Source: a virus. From it: 64,000 bases of DNA. The stretch is taken from positions 1 to 64,000 of IMG/VR virus record IMGVR_UViG_3300047379_000570. One strand, given 5' to 3'. The notes under the pieces were generated by a model, which was not told where the DNA came from, searched no databases, and saw only the letters and a program-made list of their open reading frames with translations. Made by a program: the position numbers and the translations under genes. Of the stretch, positions 1 to 8,445 are shown one piece after another; positions within the stretch are counted from its first letter, which is position 1; every line of letters starts with the position of its first letter.

Positions 1-25
1 TTTTTGATCACATGCAATTAATATA

Positions 26-481
26 CTATATTGAGGCATCTTCCATGCCTGCAACTCTTAGCTTAACTACATTAGTAATTTGCCATTGTTTTTGATCCAG
101 TGCTTTAAGAACACCTAACCATTTGTTTCGTACAAGTGCAAACTCGTTGATAATTTTTTCGTAGTCAACAACGTCTGCCTCACCGTCTACGTATTTTTCA
201 ACGTCACGGCTTGACAGAGCTCGTTGATAATTTTCGAGATATTTCTTAAAGAACGAACTGCGCAATCTACGCAGTTCGATATTTAAGTAGTTTAAGATTG
301 CTTCAATTTCTTGTAACTGATTAAAACGGTGTTCAACAAGGCCTGGCATAGCAGCCGCAGACTTCTCAACATTACCTACAAGTTTGCATTCTGCACGAGC
401 TTGGATTAATTCTTGCTCAAAGTGTGCTATTGCATCAGGTATTCTACTTATGTCGCGGCTTACTTCGCTATACCATCCCAT
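26..481 (-). CDS. uvsY: UvsY-like recombination mediator (probable)
   Basis: A 151-residue, mostly helical, charged protein encoded downstream of the UvsX recombinase gene. In T4, UvsY is a small helical protein (137 residues) that loads UvsX onto ssDNA coated with gp32. The size, the helical charged composition (for example the FFKKYLENYQRAL segment near residue 78) and the position beside uvsX and gp32 fit that role. Its stop lies close to the window edge and its start is 3 nt from the stop of the small acidic gene upstream, so it belongs to the gp32-uvsX transcription unit. There is no catalytic motif to confirm it. The assignment rests on size, fold type and synteny, and a conserved phage protein of unknown role is the alternative. 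Confidence 0.5.
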   Translation of the reverse strand: MGWYSEVSRDISRIPDAIAHFEQELIQARAECKLVGNVEKSAAAMPGLVEHRFNQLQEIEAILNYLNIELRRLRSSFFKKYLENYQRALSSRDVEKYVDGEADVVDYEKIINEFALVRNKWLGVLKALDQKQWQITNVVKLRVAGMEDASI

Positions 482-484
482 TAT

Positions 485-706
485 TTAATCCCATTCATCT
501 TCTTCTTCGTCGTTATCTAAATCTAGATAGTAGTGAATAGCATCGTCTAATGCTGCATCACATCCCATAGATTCTTTTAGAGTTTGATCAGAAACTCCGT
601 AGTCAGCCATAAGATCGACAAATTTTTCAGCTATAATTTCTATTTGTTTTTTGTCTAAATATTCCTTAAACAAAGTCCAAATGTCGGCAATGTTCTCTTC
701 ATTCAT
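485..706 (-). CDS. Small acidic conserved hypothetical protein
   Basis: A 73-residue protein starting at the ATG at 706 (MNEENIAD), which overlaps the last 8 bases of uvsX and so suggests translational coupling. A longer in-frame reading to 751 would run deeper into uvsX and is less likely. The C-terminus is strongly acidic (NDEEEDEWD), a feature often seen in phage proteins that mimic DNA or bind basic partners. I do not recognise a family. Its position between uvsX and the uvsY-like gene suggests a role in recombination or replication, but that is inference from context only. Confidence 0.6.
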   Translation of the reverse strand: MNEENIADIWTLFKEYLDKKQIEIIAEKFVDLMADYGVSDQTLKESMGCDAALDDAIHYYLDLDNDEEEDEWD

Positions 707-1790
707 TAAACGCTTCCTCAATAAGATTATCGTCAGTTGCTTCTTCGTCAACTTCAGCGGTATTTACCACTTGAGACTCTTTTACAAGATAGTCTGACAT
801 AACCTTATCAAGGTTTGTACCAATCCACTTTTTACGATAGTCAAGGATCTCTTCACCATCAAGTGTAGTGTACGCAAGTCTGTTTCCCTGCTTTTTAATA
901 ATGTCTTTTGCTTCGAACAATTCAAGCAAACCACTATAAGGATTCATTCCTGTTTCATAAGGAATTTTAACCTGTACACCTTCAAAAGGTTTAGCGTAAC
1001 GAGTCTTCATAACTTTACAGCCAGCACGGATACCCATAACTTGACTGATCTTGTTACCATCTTCGTCTTCTTTTAGTTTAAGTTTCTTCATAGCAACAAC
1101 AATACTTGATGCATAAATGAAGCCTTGTCCACCACTGATCTTGTCATCTGGATCAAACATATCTTGTGATGCGTATGTGTGATTAGTACATACAAGTCCT
1201 ACGTTATGTGAACCAATCATGTTAACTGTGTTACGAACAAGTGAAGTCAATGCCTTAGGCTTACGGCCCATATCACCTTTCATATCACCCTTGTTAAACT
1301 GATCAACGTCAGTAGGTGTTAGCAACATACCCAAACTGTCAATAACAAATAGTACCTTAGGACGGTCCTCTTCGTTCATTGCTTTGTAGTCTGTCATAAA
1401 CGTACTAATAGTCTTAGCAACGTCATCAATCATTGACATGTTAAGTTTAAGTAGTTTGTCTTCTGATGTGTCTACATCTAGTGCATGTAGCCACGATTCG
1501 TCAAGTGCGTTCTCTGAGTCAATAAGAACTACAAAGATACCTTGTTGTTGTGCTTCTTTTACAATGTTGCCTGCACAAATGTATGATTTGCCTGCGCCTG
1601 ACTCACCTGCAAATACTGTTACCTTACCCATAGGAACACCTTTATTAAAGTCTCCTGAAATAAGATAGTTAAGGGCATAGTTACCAGTGCTAATCCAGTC
1701 AGTAGGATCATTAAATCCTGCACTCATACCAGATATAGACTTAGTTAATGCCGTCCGAAACTTAGTCGGATCAAATGCCTTATTAGCCAT
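699..1790 (-). CDS. uvsX: UvsX, RecA-like recombinase
   Basis: A 363-residue RecA/Rad51-type strand-exchange ATPase, close to the size of T4 UvsX (391). Walker A is GESGAGKS at residues 62-69. Walker B is VLFVIDSLGML, with the aspartate at residue 151. UvsX forms filaments on ssDNA and drives recombination-dependent replication and repair with gp32 and UvsY. The ATG at 1790 has a good ribosome binding site (AGGAG) upstream. The gene follows gp32 after a short intergenic hairpin and overlaps the next small acidic gene. The acidic tail (EEATDDNLIEEAFNE) is typical of phage recombinases. The assignment is secure. Confidence 0.96.
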   Translation of the reverse strand: MANKAFDPTKFRTALTKSISGMSAGFNDPTDWISTGNYALNYLISGDFNKGVPMGKVTVFAGESGAGKSYICAGNIVKEAQQQGIFVVLIDSENALDESWLHALDVDTSEDKLLKLNMSMIDDVAKTISTFMTDYKAMNEEDRPKVLFVIDSLGMLLTPTDVDQFNKGDMKGDMGRKPKALTSLVRNTVNMIGSHNVGLVCTNHTYASQDMFDPDDKISGGQGFIYASSIVVAMKKLKLKEDEDGNKISQVMGIRAGCKVMKTRYAKPFEGVQVKIPYETGMNPYSGLLELFEAKDIIKKQGNRLAYTTLDGEEILDYRKKWIGTNLDKVMSDYLVKESQVVNTAEVDEEATDDNLIEEAFNE

Positions 1791-1815
1791 ATATATTCTC
1801 CTAAATTAAAAGCGT

Positions 1816-1835
1816 ATGGGGGATTGCTCCCCCAT
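1816..1835 (-). other. Intergenic hairpin between gp32 and uvsX
   Basis: A perfect 8-bp inverted repeat with a 4-base loop (GCAA on the transcribed strand). It lies just after the gp32 stop and before the uvsX ribosome binding site. The sequence after the stem on the minus strand has only a short, displaced T-run, so full termination is doubtful. It could attenuate read-through or protect the gp32 message. Confidence 0.6.
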
Positions 1836-1840
1836 TGTTA

Positions 1841-2839
1841 TTACTGTCCTTGACGTGATCTAATCATCGCTAAGATGTCTTGAGCATTACCACCTTCTGC
1901 CGGTGCCGCCTCAGCTGTTGGTGCTGGAGCAGGTGCTGCCTCTGCTACTGGAGCAGGTGCTGCCGGTGCCGCCTCAGCTGTTGGTGCGCTTGCACTTGTA
2001 GCAGTTGCTTGCGGGCTAGGTGCTGTATTTGGATCACCTGTACGTGCTTGCATACCTGCTGGACGGAAGTAATTACTCCAGCGATCTGCATCGTATGCTT
2101 CACCGTCTACAGACGCTTCAAACATTTCTTGCATTACTTTTTGTGCAGTCTCGTCTGGCTTCTTTGGAAGGAAGTCTGATAAGTTAAACAAACCGTGCGT
2201 ATTAATAGCTGACATTTCTTCATCACTTAATGGACGCTCTCTACGTGCCCAGTTTGATGTGCCATAGTCTGCATAACCACCTTTTGATGTTTTGTTAAGA
2301 CGGAAGTCTACACCAGCAGTGTAATCTGTTGGCATTTCTTCCATATCAGGATCCATTAATGCCGCTTTGATGATTTGATAAATCTGTGGACCAATAATAA
2401 AGCGTCTAACTGGATTGTCTGGCGCTTGATCGTCAGCAAGTGGATTATCTGTAACAAAGCCTTGGAATACGTATGAACGCTTCTTCCAATACTTACGACC
2501 CATATCTTCTAGACTTGGATCTTTAAACCAACCACGTACTTCATTAAGAATGTTACATGTCTCACCATACATTTCCATACATGGAATTTGTACTTGTACT
2601 GGACGTGAATCAGTTTCACCTTTGATGCCTTGAAATGGCAACTTGATCATTAAACGCTCTTTCCAAAAGAAAGTATTGTCTGCGTCCCCATCAGGAAGGA
2701 AACGTAGAGTACAACTCTCGCCTTCTTTAATATTCCAAAATGGGTAAATTGGGTTTGGACCGCTTGGGCCATTTGAACCACCTGAAGCGCGGTTCTCTTG
2801 TTCTTTGAGCTTTGCTCGGATTTCTGCTAATGATGCCAT
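1841..2839 (-). CDS. gp32: gp32, single-stranded DNA-binding protein
   Basis: A 332-residue ssDNA-binding protein that coats replication and recombination intermediates, works with UvsX/UvsY and holds the replisome together. The N-terminal segment LAEIRAKLKEQ corresponds to the cooperative-binding region, and the core has the typical TLRFLPDGD stretch. Only two cysteines (IPCMEMYGETC) sit where T4 gp32 has its zinc ligands, so the zinc site may be altered or absent. The C-terminal tail is an Ala/Pro/Glu-rich linker built from short repeats (TAEAAPA type), ending in a short conserved tip, as expected for the protein-interaction tail. The ATG at 2839 has the strong site GGAGG upstream. A sigma70-type promoter and a structured leader precede the gene. 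Confidence 0.92.
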   Translation of the reverse strand: MASLAEIRAKLKEQENRASGGSNGPSGPNPIYPFWNIKEGESCTLRFLPDGDADNTFFWKERLMIKLPFQGIKGETDSRPVQVQIPCMEMYGETCNILNEVRGWFKDPSLEDMGRKYWKKRSYVFQGFVTDNPLADDQAPDNPVRRFIIGPQIYQIIKAALMDPDMEEMPTDYTAGVDFRLNKTSKGGYADYGTSNWARRERPLSDEEMSAINTHGLFNLSDFLPKKPDETAQKVMQEMFEASVDGEAYDADRWSNYFRPAGMQARTGDPNTAPSPQATATSASAPTAEAAPAAPAPVAEAAPAPAPTAEAAPAEGGNAQDILAMIRSRQGQ

Positions 2840-2863
2840 AGTTTGTGCCTCCTATAAATGCCT

Positions 2864-2888
2864 ATGTGCTTTGTAGCTACATTGCTAC
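2864..2888 (-). promoter_or_regulatory. Possible pseudoknot in the gp32 leader (translational operator)
   Basis: On the minus-strand RNA, GTAGC (2888-2884) pairs with GCTAC (2877-2873) around the loop AATGTA. The loop bases ATGT can pair with ACAT at 2867-2864, giving an H-type pseudoknot about 25 nt upstream of the gp32 start. T4 gp32 is known to repress its own translation through a leader pseudoknot. The pairing here is seen in the sequence; the regulatory role is inferred. Confidence 0.45.
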
Positions 2889-2920
2889 TTTGTGCCTATT
2901 AATTTTGTAGCACAGTTATT

Positions 2921-2948
2921 AGTATAACATCGCTACAATATTTGTCAA
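2921..2948 (-). promoter_or_regulatory. sigma70-type promoter for gp32-uvsX
   Basis: Minus strand: TTGACA (2948-2943), 16-bp spacer, TATACT (2926-2921), with an A/T-rich tract just upstream. The predicted start near 2914 gives a leader of about 75 nt. It lies after the stop of the 787-residue gene, so it separates early DNA-metabolism transcription from that gene. Confidence 0.8.
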
Positions 2949-2996
2949 GTCTTTTTTTAAAGAAAAAACATAAAAACTTATAAGTGGGTTAGCAGA

Positions 2997-5360
2997 TTAT
3001 AAACCTGCTAACTCTCTCATTCTTAAATATTCGGTGTCTTGTTCTGCCTCTTTATACCCATACATTTCTGCTACTTTATTATTGATTTTTTCAATAAATG
3101 CCTTAGCAGGTTCTATGAACTGCTCACCGTAGTCCTTTTCTACCATAGTAAGTACTGCGGTCTCGCCTTTTGGAAACTGGCCTGCTTCTCTATCAAAGTA
3201 ACTTAGTATAAATTCGCCTAATGGTGTCTTTTGATCTTTTTCAAGTGTAATCTCATCACCGTCTGGTCCTTTGATTTTGTCGCCTTTTTTCTTACCGTCT
3301 TTTTTAGCTTGTGCTACAGCACCTGAATATGCATTGCCTTCATCGGTGTCGTCTTCTTTTTTGTTTCTGTCAAAGTCTGTTGTATATAGATATTCTATTA
3401 CAGGATACAATACAGTTACAATCGCATTACCAAAGCGAGCATTTTTACCTGATCCTGGCTTAGTTTCTAGTTTCTTTGCTTCGCCACGTAGTTTCATCAT
3501 TGCGTCAATTGCATCTTTGGCATTTTTGTCTAGTCCGCTAAACCCATTTGTTCTTGCTTCAATAAATGAATACACATCCCATACATCGCCAACATACGCA
3601 TTTGCTAAGTTGCCTTGATCATCGTCTTGACCACGTTCAATCTTTTTGCCCATTCCACGTAGTGCGCCCAATACTTCAATAGCATCTTTACTTGTATTAA
3701 TATATGCTTCTTCAAGATCGTCTTCTTCCATAGAAGCAGTTTGCATATTGTCATCGCCGTTGCTTTTAAGCATGTCAATTACTTTTTTGCCGCCATATAA
3801 TAATGCAACTACTGCTAGTGCAGGTAGTGCATATTTTGAAGCCATTGCTGCAACTTGTTTAACTGCATCACCGCCTAAAAATGCTGAAATCTCACCCTGA
3901 ATAGCTTCAACTCCGCCTTCAGCTTTTGCAATTAAATCACTTGCTGAAGTTGCAAGGTCTCCTGCCATATCGCCTACTGCATCAATAGCATCGCCTGCTT
4001 TTTTGCCAACATATGCTCCGCCACCTACTGCTGCTGTGGTTCCTGGATTTTTAGCTGCTACTTTGCCTGCGCCTTTAGCAACTGCACCCGCGCCTTGCGC
4101 TCCTTTAGTAAGTATCTTTGCACCCATCTGTATAAGTTTTGGTGCTGCTACTCTTGCCGCAGTTATTAATGCAGGAATAGCTAATGCTGGAAGAAATTCG
4201 TCTGTACGTTCTTCACTAAACTGACCCATCATTTCTTCAAAGCCTTGCTCTAGTTCAATTTCTTCTTTTGTTTTTTTCTTAATAGCAGTTGCCATATCAT
4301 CGTGGCCATCTTTTTCCTCTGCACCTGCTTTGGCATTACCTGCTTTTTTCATAGCTTCAATACCTTTGCTGGCTTCGCCTACTAATTCTTTTGGACCTAA
4401 TTCTTGTGCTTTTGTTGCTTCACTTACTAGTTTGTAAATGTACGGAAATACATCTGCTAGTTCTTCGTTAAACTGTTTGATAGTTAATTCGTCAATCCAG
4501 TTTTCTTTTACGTCTTCTGGCACATCTTCCATCATTGGTGTTTCAAATGATGCAAATGCTTCTGCATAGTATGCTGGCTTTTGAAGTGATGCAATTGTTT
4601 TCTTAACTGTGCTAATACGCTCTTTTACTGCATCGTTATATTCTGCTAGGCTTTCTGCCATTACAGCACTACGACCCATGTAGTTTTTAAACTTGCGTAG
4701 TTTTGCCATTTCTTCTGATAAACCTACAATGTGTTTACCAAAGTCGTCATATGTGTTACCGCCTTCTGCAACGTGTCTTGCCATTGCTCTAGCACCACTA
4801 AGATGTTTAAATGGATAACGGAATCTTTCACCGTCGGCGCTTTCAATATAAATTTTGCCAATTTTTTGTGTGCGTCCTGTTGCACTTTCCTGATTAATAC
4901 CTTCTGTATGTTTAATCACAATACGTGCTTCACCAACTTTTTGATAGCTAATACGGCTAGTGCCATAAAGTTTTGATTCTGTCATCTTTTCTTCCCCAGA
5001 AGTTTTTGCTAAAAATCTATAATCTCTTTTTTGTAAGTTTGATTTAGTGATGTCTCTTACGCTATAGTCTAACATTCTCTTCTTTGCAAAATATCTTAAC
5101 TCTTTTAAAAATGAGTACCAATCTTGTTTAGCCAGCGTATCTTCATTGCTAATAAATTCTTTGCTATAAATTATGGTTAAACCGTCATCCTCGTCAATGC
5201 TTACACTTACATTACCTAACCCATTATAATCAAAATCAAAAAATCTTGCAACTTCAGGTTGGTTAGTTACATTGCCGGCTGCATCTCCAATAGTAACATT
5301 TGGAAAACGTCCACGTATCTTATTAAAAAGATCTTCACTTATTTTGTCAAACTCGTTCAT
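2997..5360 (-). CDS. Large putative virion/internal head protein (unknown function)
   Basis: A 787-residue protein that I cannot assign to a named family. It has an ordered N-terminal half (about residues 1-350), a central Ala/Gly-rich region with two hydrophobic stretches (LAIPALITAARVAAPKLI near residue 388 and YALPALAVVALLYGG near residue 510) separated by small-residue repeats, then a charged C-terminal part. Several sites fit the (L/I)-x-E pattern cut by T4-type prohead proteases. The gene lies immediately downstream of the large terminase and has its own late promoter 4 nt before the ATG, with no ribosome binding site. A packaged protein that inserts in the host membrane at infection would fit, but this is inference. 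Confidence 0.55.
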   Translation of the reverse strand: MNEFDKISEDLFNKIRGRFPNVTIGDAAGNVTNQPEVARFFDFDYNGLGNVSVSIDEDDGLTIIYSKEFISNEDTLAKQDWYSFLKELRYFAKKRMLDYSVRDITKSNLQKRDYRFLAKTSGEEKMTESKLYGTSRISYQKVGEARIVIKHTEGINQESATGRTQKIGKIYIESADGERFRYPFKHLSGARAMARHVAEGGNTYDDFGKHIVGLSEEMAKLRKFKNYMGRSAVMAESLAEYNDAVKERISTVKKTIASLQKPAYYAEAFASFETPMMEDVPEDVKENWIDELTIKQFNEELADVFPYIYKLVSEATKAQELGPKELVGEASKGIEAMKKAGNAKAGAEEKDGHDDMATAIKKKTKEEIELEQGFEEMMGQFSEERTDEFLPALAIPALITAARVAAPKLIQMGAKILTKGAQGAGAVAKGAGKVAAKNPGTTAAVGGGAYVGKKAGDAIDAVGDMAGDLATSASDLIAKAEGGVEAIQGEISAFLGGDAVKQVAAMASKYALPALAVVALLYGGKKVIDMLKSNGDDNMQTASMEEDDLEEAYINTSKDAIEVLGALRGMGKKIERGQDDDQGNLANAYVGDVWDVYSFIEARTNGFSGLDKNAKDAIDAMMKLRGEAKKLETKPGSGKNARFGNAIVTVLYPVIEYLYTTDFDRNKKEDDTDEGNAYSGAVAQAKKDGKKKGDKIKGPDGDEITLEKDQKTPLGEFILSYFDREAGQFPKGETAVLTMVEKDYGEQFIEPAKAFIEKINNKVAEMYGYKEAEQDTEYLRMRELAGL

Positions 5361-5364
5361 ATTG

Positions 5365-5372
5365 TATTTATC
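5365..5372 (-). promoter_or_regulatory. Late promoter (GATAAATA) for the 787-aa gene
   Basis: GATAAATA on the minus strand resembles the T4 late -10 element TATAAATA. Only 4 nt separate it from the ATG at 5360, so the predicted transcript starts within or at the start codon. It overlaps the end of the terminase gene. Confidence 0.7.
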
Positions 5373-6951
5373 AATAGTTGCTGCTAATGAAGATTGGCAT
5401 GGGTGCTTCGTAATCTTCTAAATCTTCTGCTTGTGTAAAAGTATTATATACTCTAGGATCCCAATCTTTTAATACATCCATCATCCTTATTGCAAGTAAT
5501 GTTGCGCTAACAAGATCATCAGATAAACCAGGCTTTGCTTGATAACTCGAGCCTGTTGCAATAAATCCTTTTAGTTCGCTAATAAATGACTTTGAATTAA
5601 CTGTCATTTTATCATTTTCAACCATAGTTTTTAGTCTGCTACATGCTGTAACTTTTGAACTATGTGTAGTATTAAATCCTTTGCGGAACTTTCTTACATG
5701 TCCCTTACGCATAGGTTCGCTTACAAAAAGTCCAGGTATGTTCTCTTCGCCAAAATCATTAATAACAATTAGACATGCTTCGCCAATACCGTTGTTTTCT
5801 ACACTCCAGTATATGCCTTGAGGATTGTTAGTTTCTTGTTCTAAGTATTTACATATGTCAGATAGTACACGAACTTGGCCGGGTATAGCTGTTTGATTAT
5901 GTTGCCATTCTGCTACTTGTTCATAGCTCGGTAGTTCAAAAACTTGTATTGCTGCATAATCTCCACCTGTTCCCATACTAGGATCAAGTGCTACAGCATA
6001 TGTGTATTGATTTGTAGGCTTTTTGTACCAACGAGTTTGACCCATATTTAACATTGGATTTTTACCTTCAAGTACAGCAAGTTTAATTGAATTAATTAGT
6101 GTTTCATCAAATACTAGGAATTCACAACCGTATTCACGTCTAAACTTCTCCTCGCCAATACGACCAATTTCTTCTTCTTTCCATTTGTCATCACGGTCGG
6201 GATGTTCGTGCCATTCAGCAACAAAACTATGAAATCCGTTTATACCTAGTTCTTGTTCATTTCCGTGTGCATCAAACTTTTGTTCTGCTTGTTTCCAAAT
6301 AGTAGCAAATGTATCTTCATCTGAGTTAGGTGTACTAGTAATAATAGCACGACCACCTGTTGCTAGTGTAGGAGATATTGATGTCCAAAACTCTTCTGCA
6401 ATGTTGGGCTGCACAAATGCAAACTCGTCACAGTATAGTAATGATATGGACATACCACGTCCTGTATTTCCCGTTGTAGTCTGTGCTACAATACGTGATC
6501 CATTTTCAAACTCAATTGATTGTTTGTTGTATGACGTAACGCCTGCTCTAATATGGTCAGGACATGTTTCATATACATAACGTATACGTGCCATAATTTC
6601 TTGCGCACCTGTGTATTTGTGTGCAGCAACAAGAATTGTTTGGTCTGGGTTAAACATTGCATACCATGCAAGATAGATACTAGCACATGTAGTTTTGCCT
6701 GTTTGCCTAGGCATCATGTTAATATTAAAACGGTAAGTGTGATAACTGTGCATTAGACGCAGTTGGTATTCGTAAGGATCAAATATCAACTTACCTCTTA
6801 CAGGATGTTGTATATATGCAAAGTGCCGAGCAAAATGTAAGTATCCTTCGTTAGGATCCATACAGGCTGTAAGGTCCTGAATTTGCTCTTCAGTAAAAGT
6901 TTCTTGTTTGTTCGCCTTTTTAATTAAGACGCCGTCTAATGATGCTGCCAT
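5371..6951 (-). CDS. gp17: gp17, terminase large subunit
   Basis: A 526-residue DNA-packaging motor and nuclease. The Walker A-like motif MPRQTGKT is at residues 80-87 and Walker B (LLYCDEFAFV) has the Asp-Glu pair at 175-176. The C-terminal RNase H-like nuclease shows the acidic motif LDPSMGTGGDYAAI (near residue 338), the SVENNG segment, and a late Asp pair in GLSDDLVSA. T4 gp17 is 610 residues, so this is a compact version. The small subunit gp16 is encoded 1.5 kb upstream, with two other genes between them. The ATG at 6951 has a late promoter 5 nt upstream and no Shine-Dalgarno sequence. There is no sign of an intron or frameshift. Confidence 0.96.
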   Translation of the reverse strand: MAASLDGVLIKKANKQETFTEEQIQDLTACMDPNEGYLHFARHFAYIQHPVRGKLIFDPYEYQLRLMHSYHTYRFNINMMPRQTGKTTCASIYLAWYAMFNPDQTILVAAHKYTGAQEIMARIRYVYETCPDHIRAGVTSYNKQSIEFENGSRIVAQTTTGNTGRGMSISLLYCDEFAFVQPNIAEEFWTSISPTLATGGRAIITSTPNSDEDTFATIWKQAEQKFDAHGNEQELGINGFHSFVAEWHEHPDRDDKWKEEEIGRIGEEKFRREYGCEFLVFDETLINSIKLAVLEGKNPMLNMGQTRWYKKPTNQYTYAVALDPSMGTGGDYAAIQVFELPSYEQVAEWQHNQTAIPGQVRVLSDICKYLEQETNNPQGIYWSVENNGIGEACLIVINDFGEENIPGLFVSEPMRKGHVRKFRKGFNTTHSSKVTACSRLKTMVENDKMTVNSKSFISELKGFIATGSSYQAKPGLSDDLVSATLLAIRMMDVLKDWDPRVYNTFTQAEDLEDYEAPMPIFISSNY

Positions 6952-6956
6952 ACGTA

Positions 6957-6964
6957 TATTTATT
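6957..6964 (-). promoter_or_regulatory. Late promoter (AATAAATA) for gp17
   Basis: AATAAATA on the minus strand with a 5-nt gap to the ATG at 6951. By the geometry of T4 late promoters, +1 would be the A of the ATG. It is immediately downstream of a terminator, so gp17 appears to be separately transcribed. Confidence 0.7.
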
Positions 6965-6965
6965 G

Positions 6966-6992
6966 AAAAAAATAGGCTCCGAAGAGCCTATT
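6966..6992 (-). terminator. Rho-independent terminator with UUCG loop
   Basis: Minus-strand RNA: a 9-bp perfect stem (AATAGGCTC/GAGCCTATT) with a TTCG tetraloop, followed by a T-run. It sits 20 bases after the stop of the 280-residue gene and just before the gp17 promoter. Confidence 0.9.
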
Positions 6993-7011
6993 GAGTTTGC
7001 TGGGAGGAACT

Positions 7012-7854
7012 TTAGCTACAACCGCAGCTTGAACACGCCATTAATTCTTTTTTACCTGGTGCGCCGCACTTTGGACAGTCTTTTGTTTGACCGCCTTCGT
7101 CAGTACCTTTTTTCTTAAACTGTGGAGGTACTTCACCTTTTTTAGGCTTGCTACCTTTTTTGCCTTTAGCAAGATCGTTTGGACCTTTGCCGTCTTCTGC
7201 ATAATCAGGAATACCATTCTTATTTGTGTCTGGCTTTTTCTTTTCACTTAGTGCTGCCATTAGTGTTGCTTTGATTGCTTCAACAGCCATTGGGTTATCG
7301 CCATCTTGTGTAGCAGGGTATGCTTTCTTCTTGCGGTTTAAATCATTGCCATCTGGAATAGCATCGCTCGTGTCACCGTACTGTGGATCAGGTTCGTTTG
7401 CATATTCTTCAAGATCGTCTTCTGTAGCAAGTTCTTCATCAGTTAATGAATCGCCTGCTGCTGCACCTGTCAATGCTCCTAGTGGTCCGCCTAGAGCCAT
7501 TCCTAAAGCGCCACCTCCAATAGCACCTAACGTTCCTGCTTTTAAATCTTGATCATCTGGATTATCATCATCGCCTGGAATTTCTGGATCATCATCCATT
7601 GCTGAACGGAACTTTTCCATATCGCCACGCATACCTAAACTTGGAGCACCAACTGGTTCTGCTGCTGGCATACCTGCATTTTTCATCATGTTAATAAGAT
7701 CAGCTACATGATCTTTACCACTAGCATTAATGCTTACATTCATTGATACTGGTTGTCCGGCATCAGCACCTGGCATAGCAGTTGGCATAGGATCTTCGTT
7801 CATTCCACATTCTTCAATATGATCCATTGATTCAATTAATTTTTTCATACTCAT
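7012..7854 (-). CDS. Putative head-associated protein with glycine-zipper, Ca-loop and zinc-ribbon segments
   Basis: A 280-residue protein of unknown function with distinct segments. The N-terminus MSMKKLIESMDHIEE contains the (L/I)-x-E pattern of prohead-protease sites. The middle has a glycine-zipper stretch (GALGMALGGPLGALTGAA). The C-terminal part has DTNKNGIPDYAED, the form of an EF-hand/dockerin calcium loop, and ends in CPKCGAPGKK...CSSCGCS, a zinc-ribbon-like cluster. The start has AGGAGG upstream and the gene follows the 186-residue gene by 4 nt, so the two are probably expressed together. It ends at a strong terminator. A role in the capsid or as an ejected protein is inferred from the N-terminal site and location. 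Confidence 0.55.
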   Translation of the reverse strand: MSMKKLIESMDHIEECGMNEDPMPTAMPGADAGQPVSMNVSINASGKDHVADLINMMKNAGMPAAEPVGAPSLGMRGDMEKFRSAMDDDPEIPGDDDNPDDQDLKAGTLGAIGGGALGMALGGPLGALTGAAAGDSLTDEELATEDDLEEYANEPDPQYGDTSDAIPDGNDLNRKKKAYPATQDGDNPMAVEAIKATLMAALSEKKKPDTNKNGIPDYAEDGKGPNDLAKGKKGSKPKKGEVPPQFKKKGTDEGGQTKDCPKCGAPGKKELMACSSCGCS

Positions 7855-7858
7855 ATTC

Positions 7859-8419
7859 TCAGCCTCCTACAACTGCTTTAGTATTTTCTACATCGCTAAT
7901 GTCAGATGACTCTCCAACTGGTGCACCTTCAGCACCACTGTGTTCATTTTCTTTGCGAGCTATTTCTAATTCTTTTAATAAATCCATAACACGATTCCCT
8001 GCAACGTTATCTTGGGCAGACTCGCCGCCCATATCTTCTTTTGTAAGCATTGCTTCATACGGAGCATCGTCTTTGGTTTCTTGATATTCTTCTCTTGGAT
8101 CATTAGCATTACGTACAATAATATATGCTTGATCAAGTCCACAACAACGACCTATATATTCTTGTAGTACTTGACTAGTAGTTGGATATTCAACTTCTGC
8201 TTCAAAGTAAGTAACTTCCATATTTTGTAATTGTGGAAAATCTAAAGGACGTTCCTGGATTGGTGTTTTCTTGCCTGGCGTAATATTTACAACACTGTAT
8301 TTCTTTAGTGCAGTTTCCATTCTTTCTACACACTCGGGCGTACAATCTGGTCCAGCAATACCAATTTTAAATTCGTATGTCTTTTTTGATTCTGTTAATA
8401 TTTCTTTAAATGATCTCAT
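7859..8419 (-). CDS. Conserved phage hypothetical with capsid-targeting-like N-terminus
   Basis: A 186-residue protein starting MRSFKEILTESKK. This basic/aromatic segment ending in I-L-T-E has the form of the capsid-targeting sequences that T4-type phages remove with the gp21 protease. The rest has a compact N-terminal part (residues 15-110, with CTPEC and RCCGLD cysteine pairs) and a long acidic, low-complexity tail. It lies between the terminase subunit genes. I do not recognise a functional family. The N-terminus suggests packaging into the prohead, which is an inference. Confidence 0.55.
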   Translation of the reverse strand: MRSFKEILTESKKTYEFKIGIAGPDCTPECVERMETALKKYSVVNITPGKKTPIQERPLDFPQLQNMEVTYFEAEVEYPTTSQVLQEYIGRCCGLDQAYIIVRNANDPREEYQETKDDAPYEAMLTKEDMGGESAQDNVAGNRVMDLLKELEIARKENEHSGAEGAPVGESSDISDVENTKAVVGG

Positions 8420-8445
8420 TGTGCAATGATCCTGTCCTATATGTA

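Noticed and set aside
1816-1835. Terminator between gp32 and uvsX
   Set aside because: The stem is strong, but the T-run on the transcribed strand is short and displaced, and uvsX has no promoter of its own, so full termination is unlikely.
1895-2000. Short repeats at the 3' end of gp32
   Set aside because: They are coding Ala/Pro/Glu linker repeats in the C-terminal tail and not an independent element.
5371-6951. Intron or intein in the large terminase gene
   Set aside because: The protein is collinear with the family, with all motifs in one uninterrupted frame.
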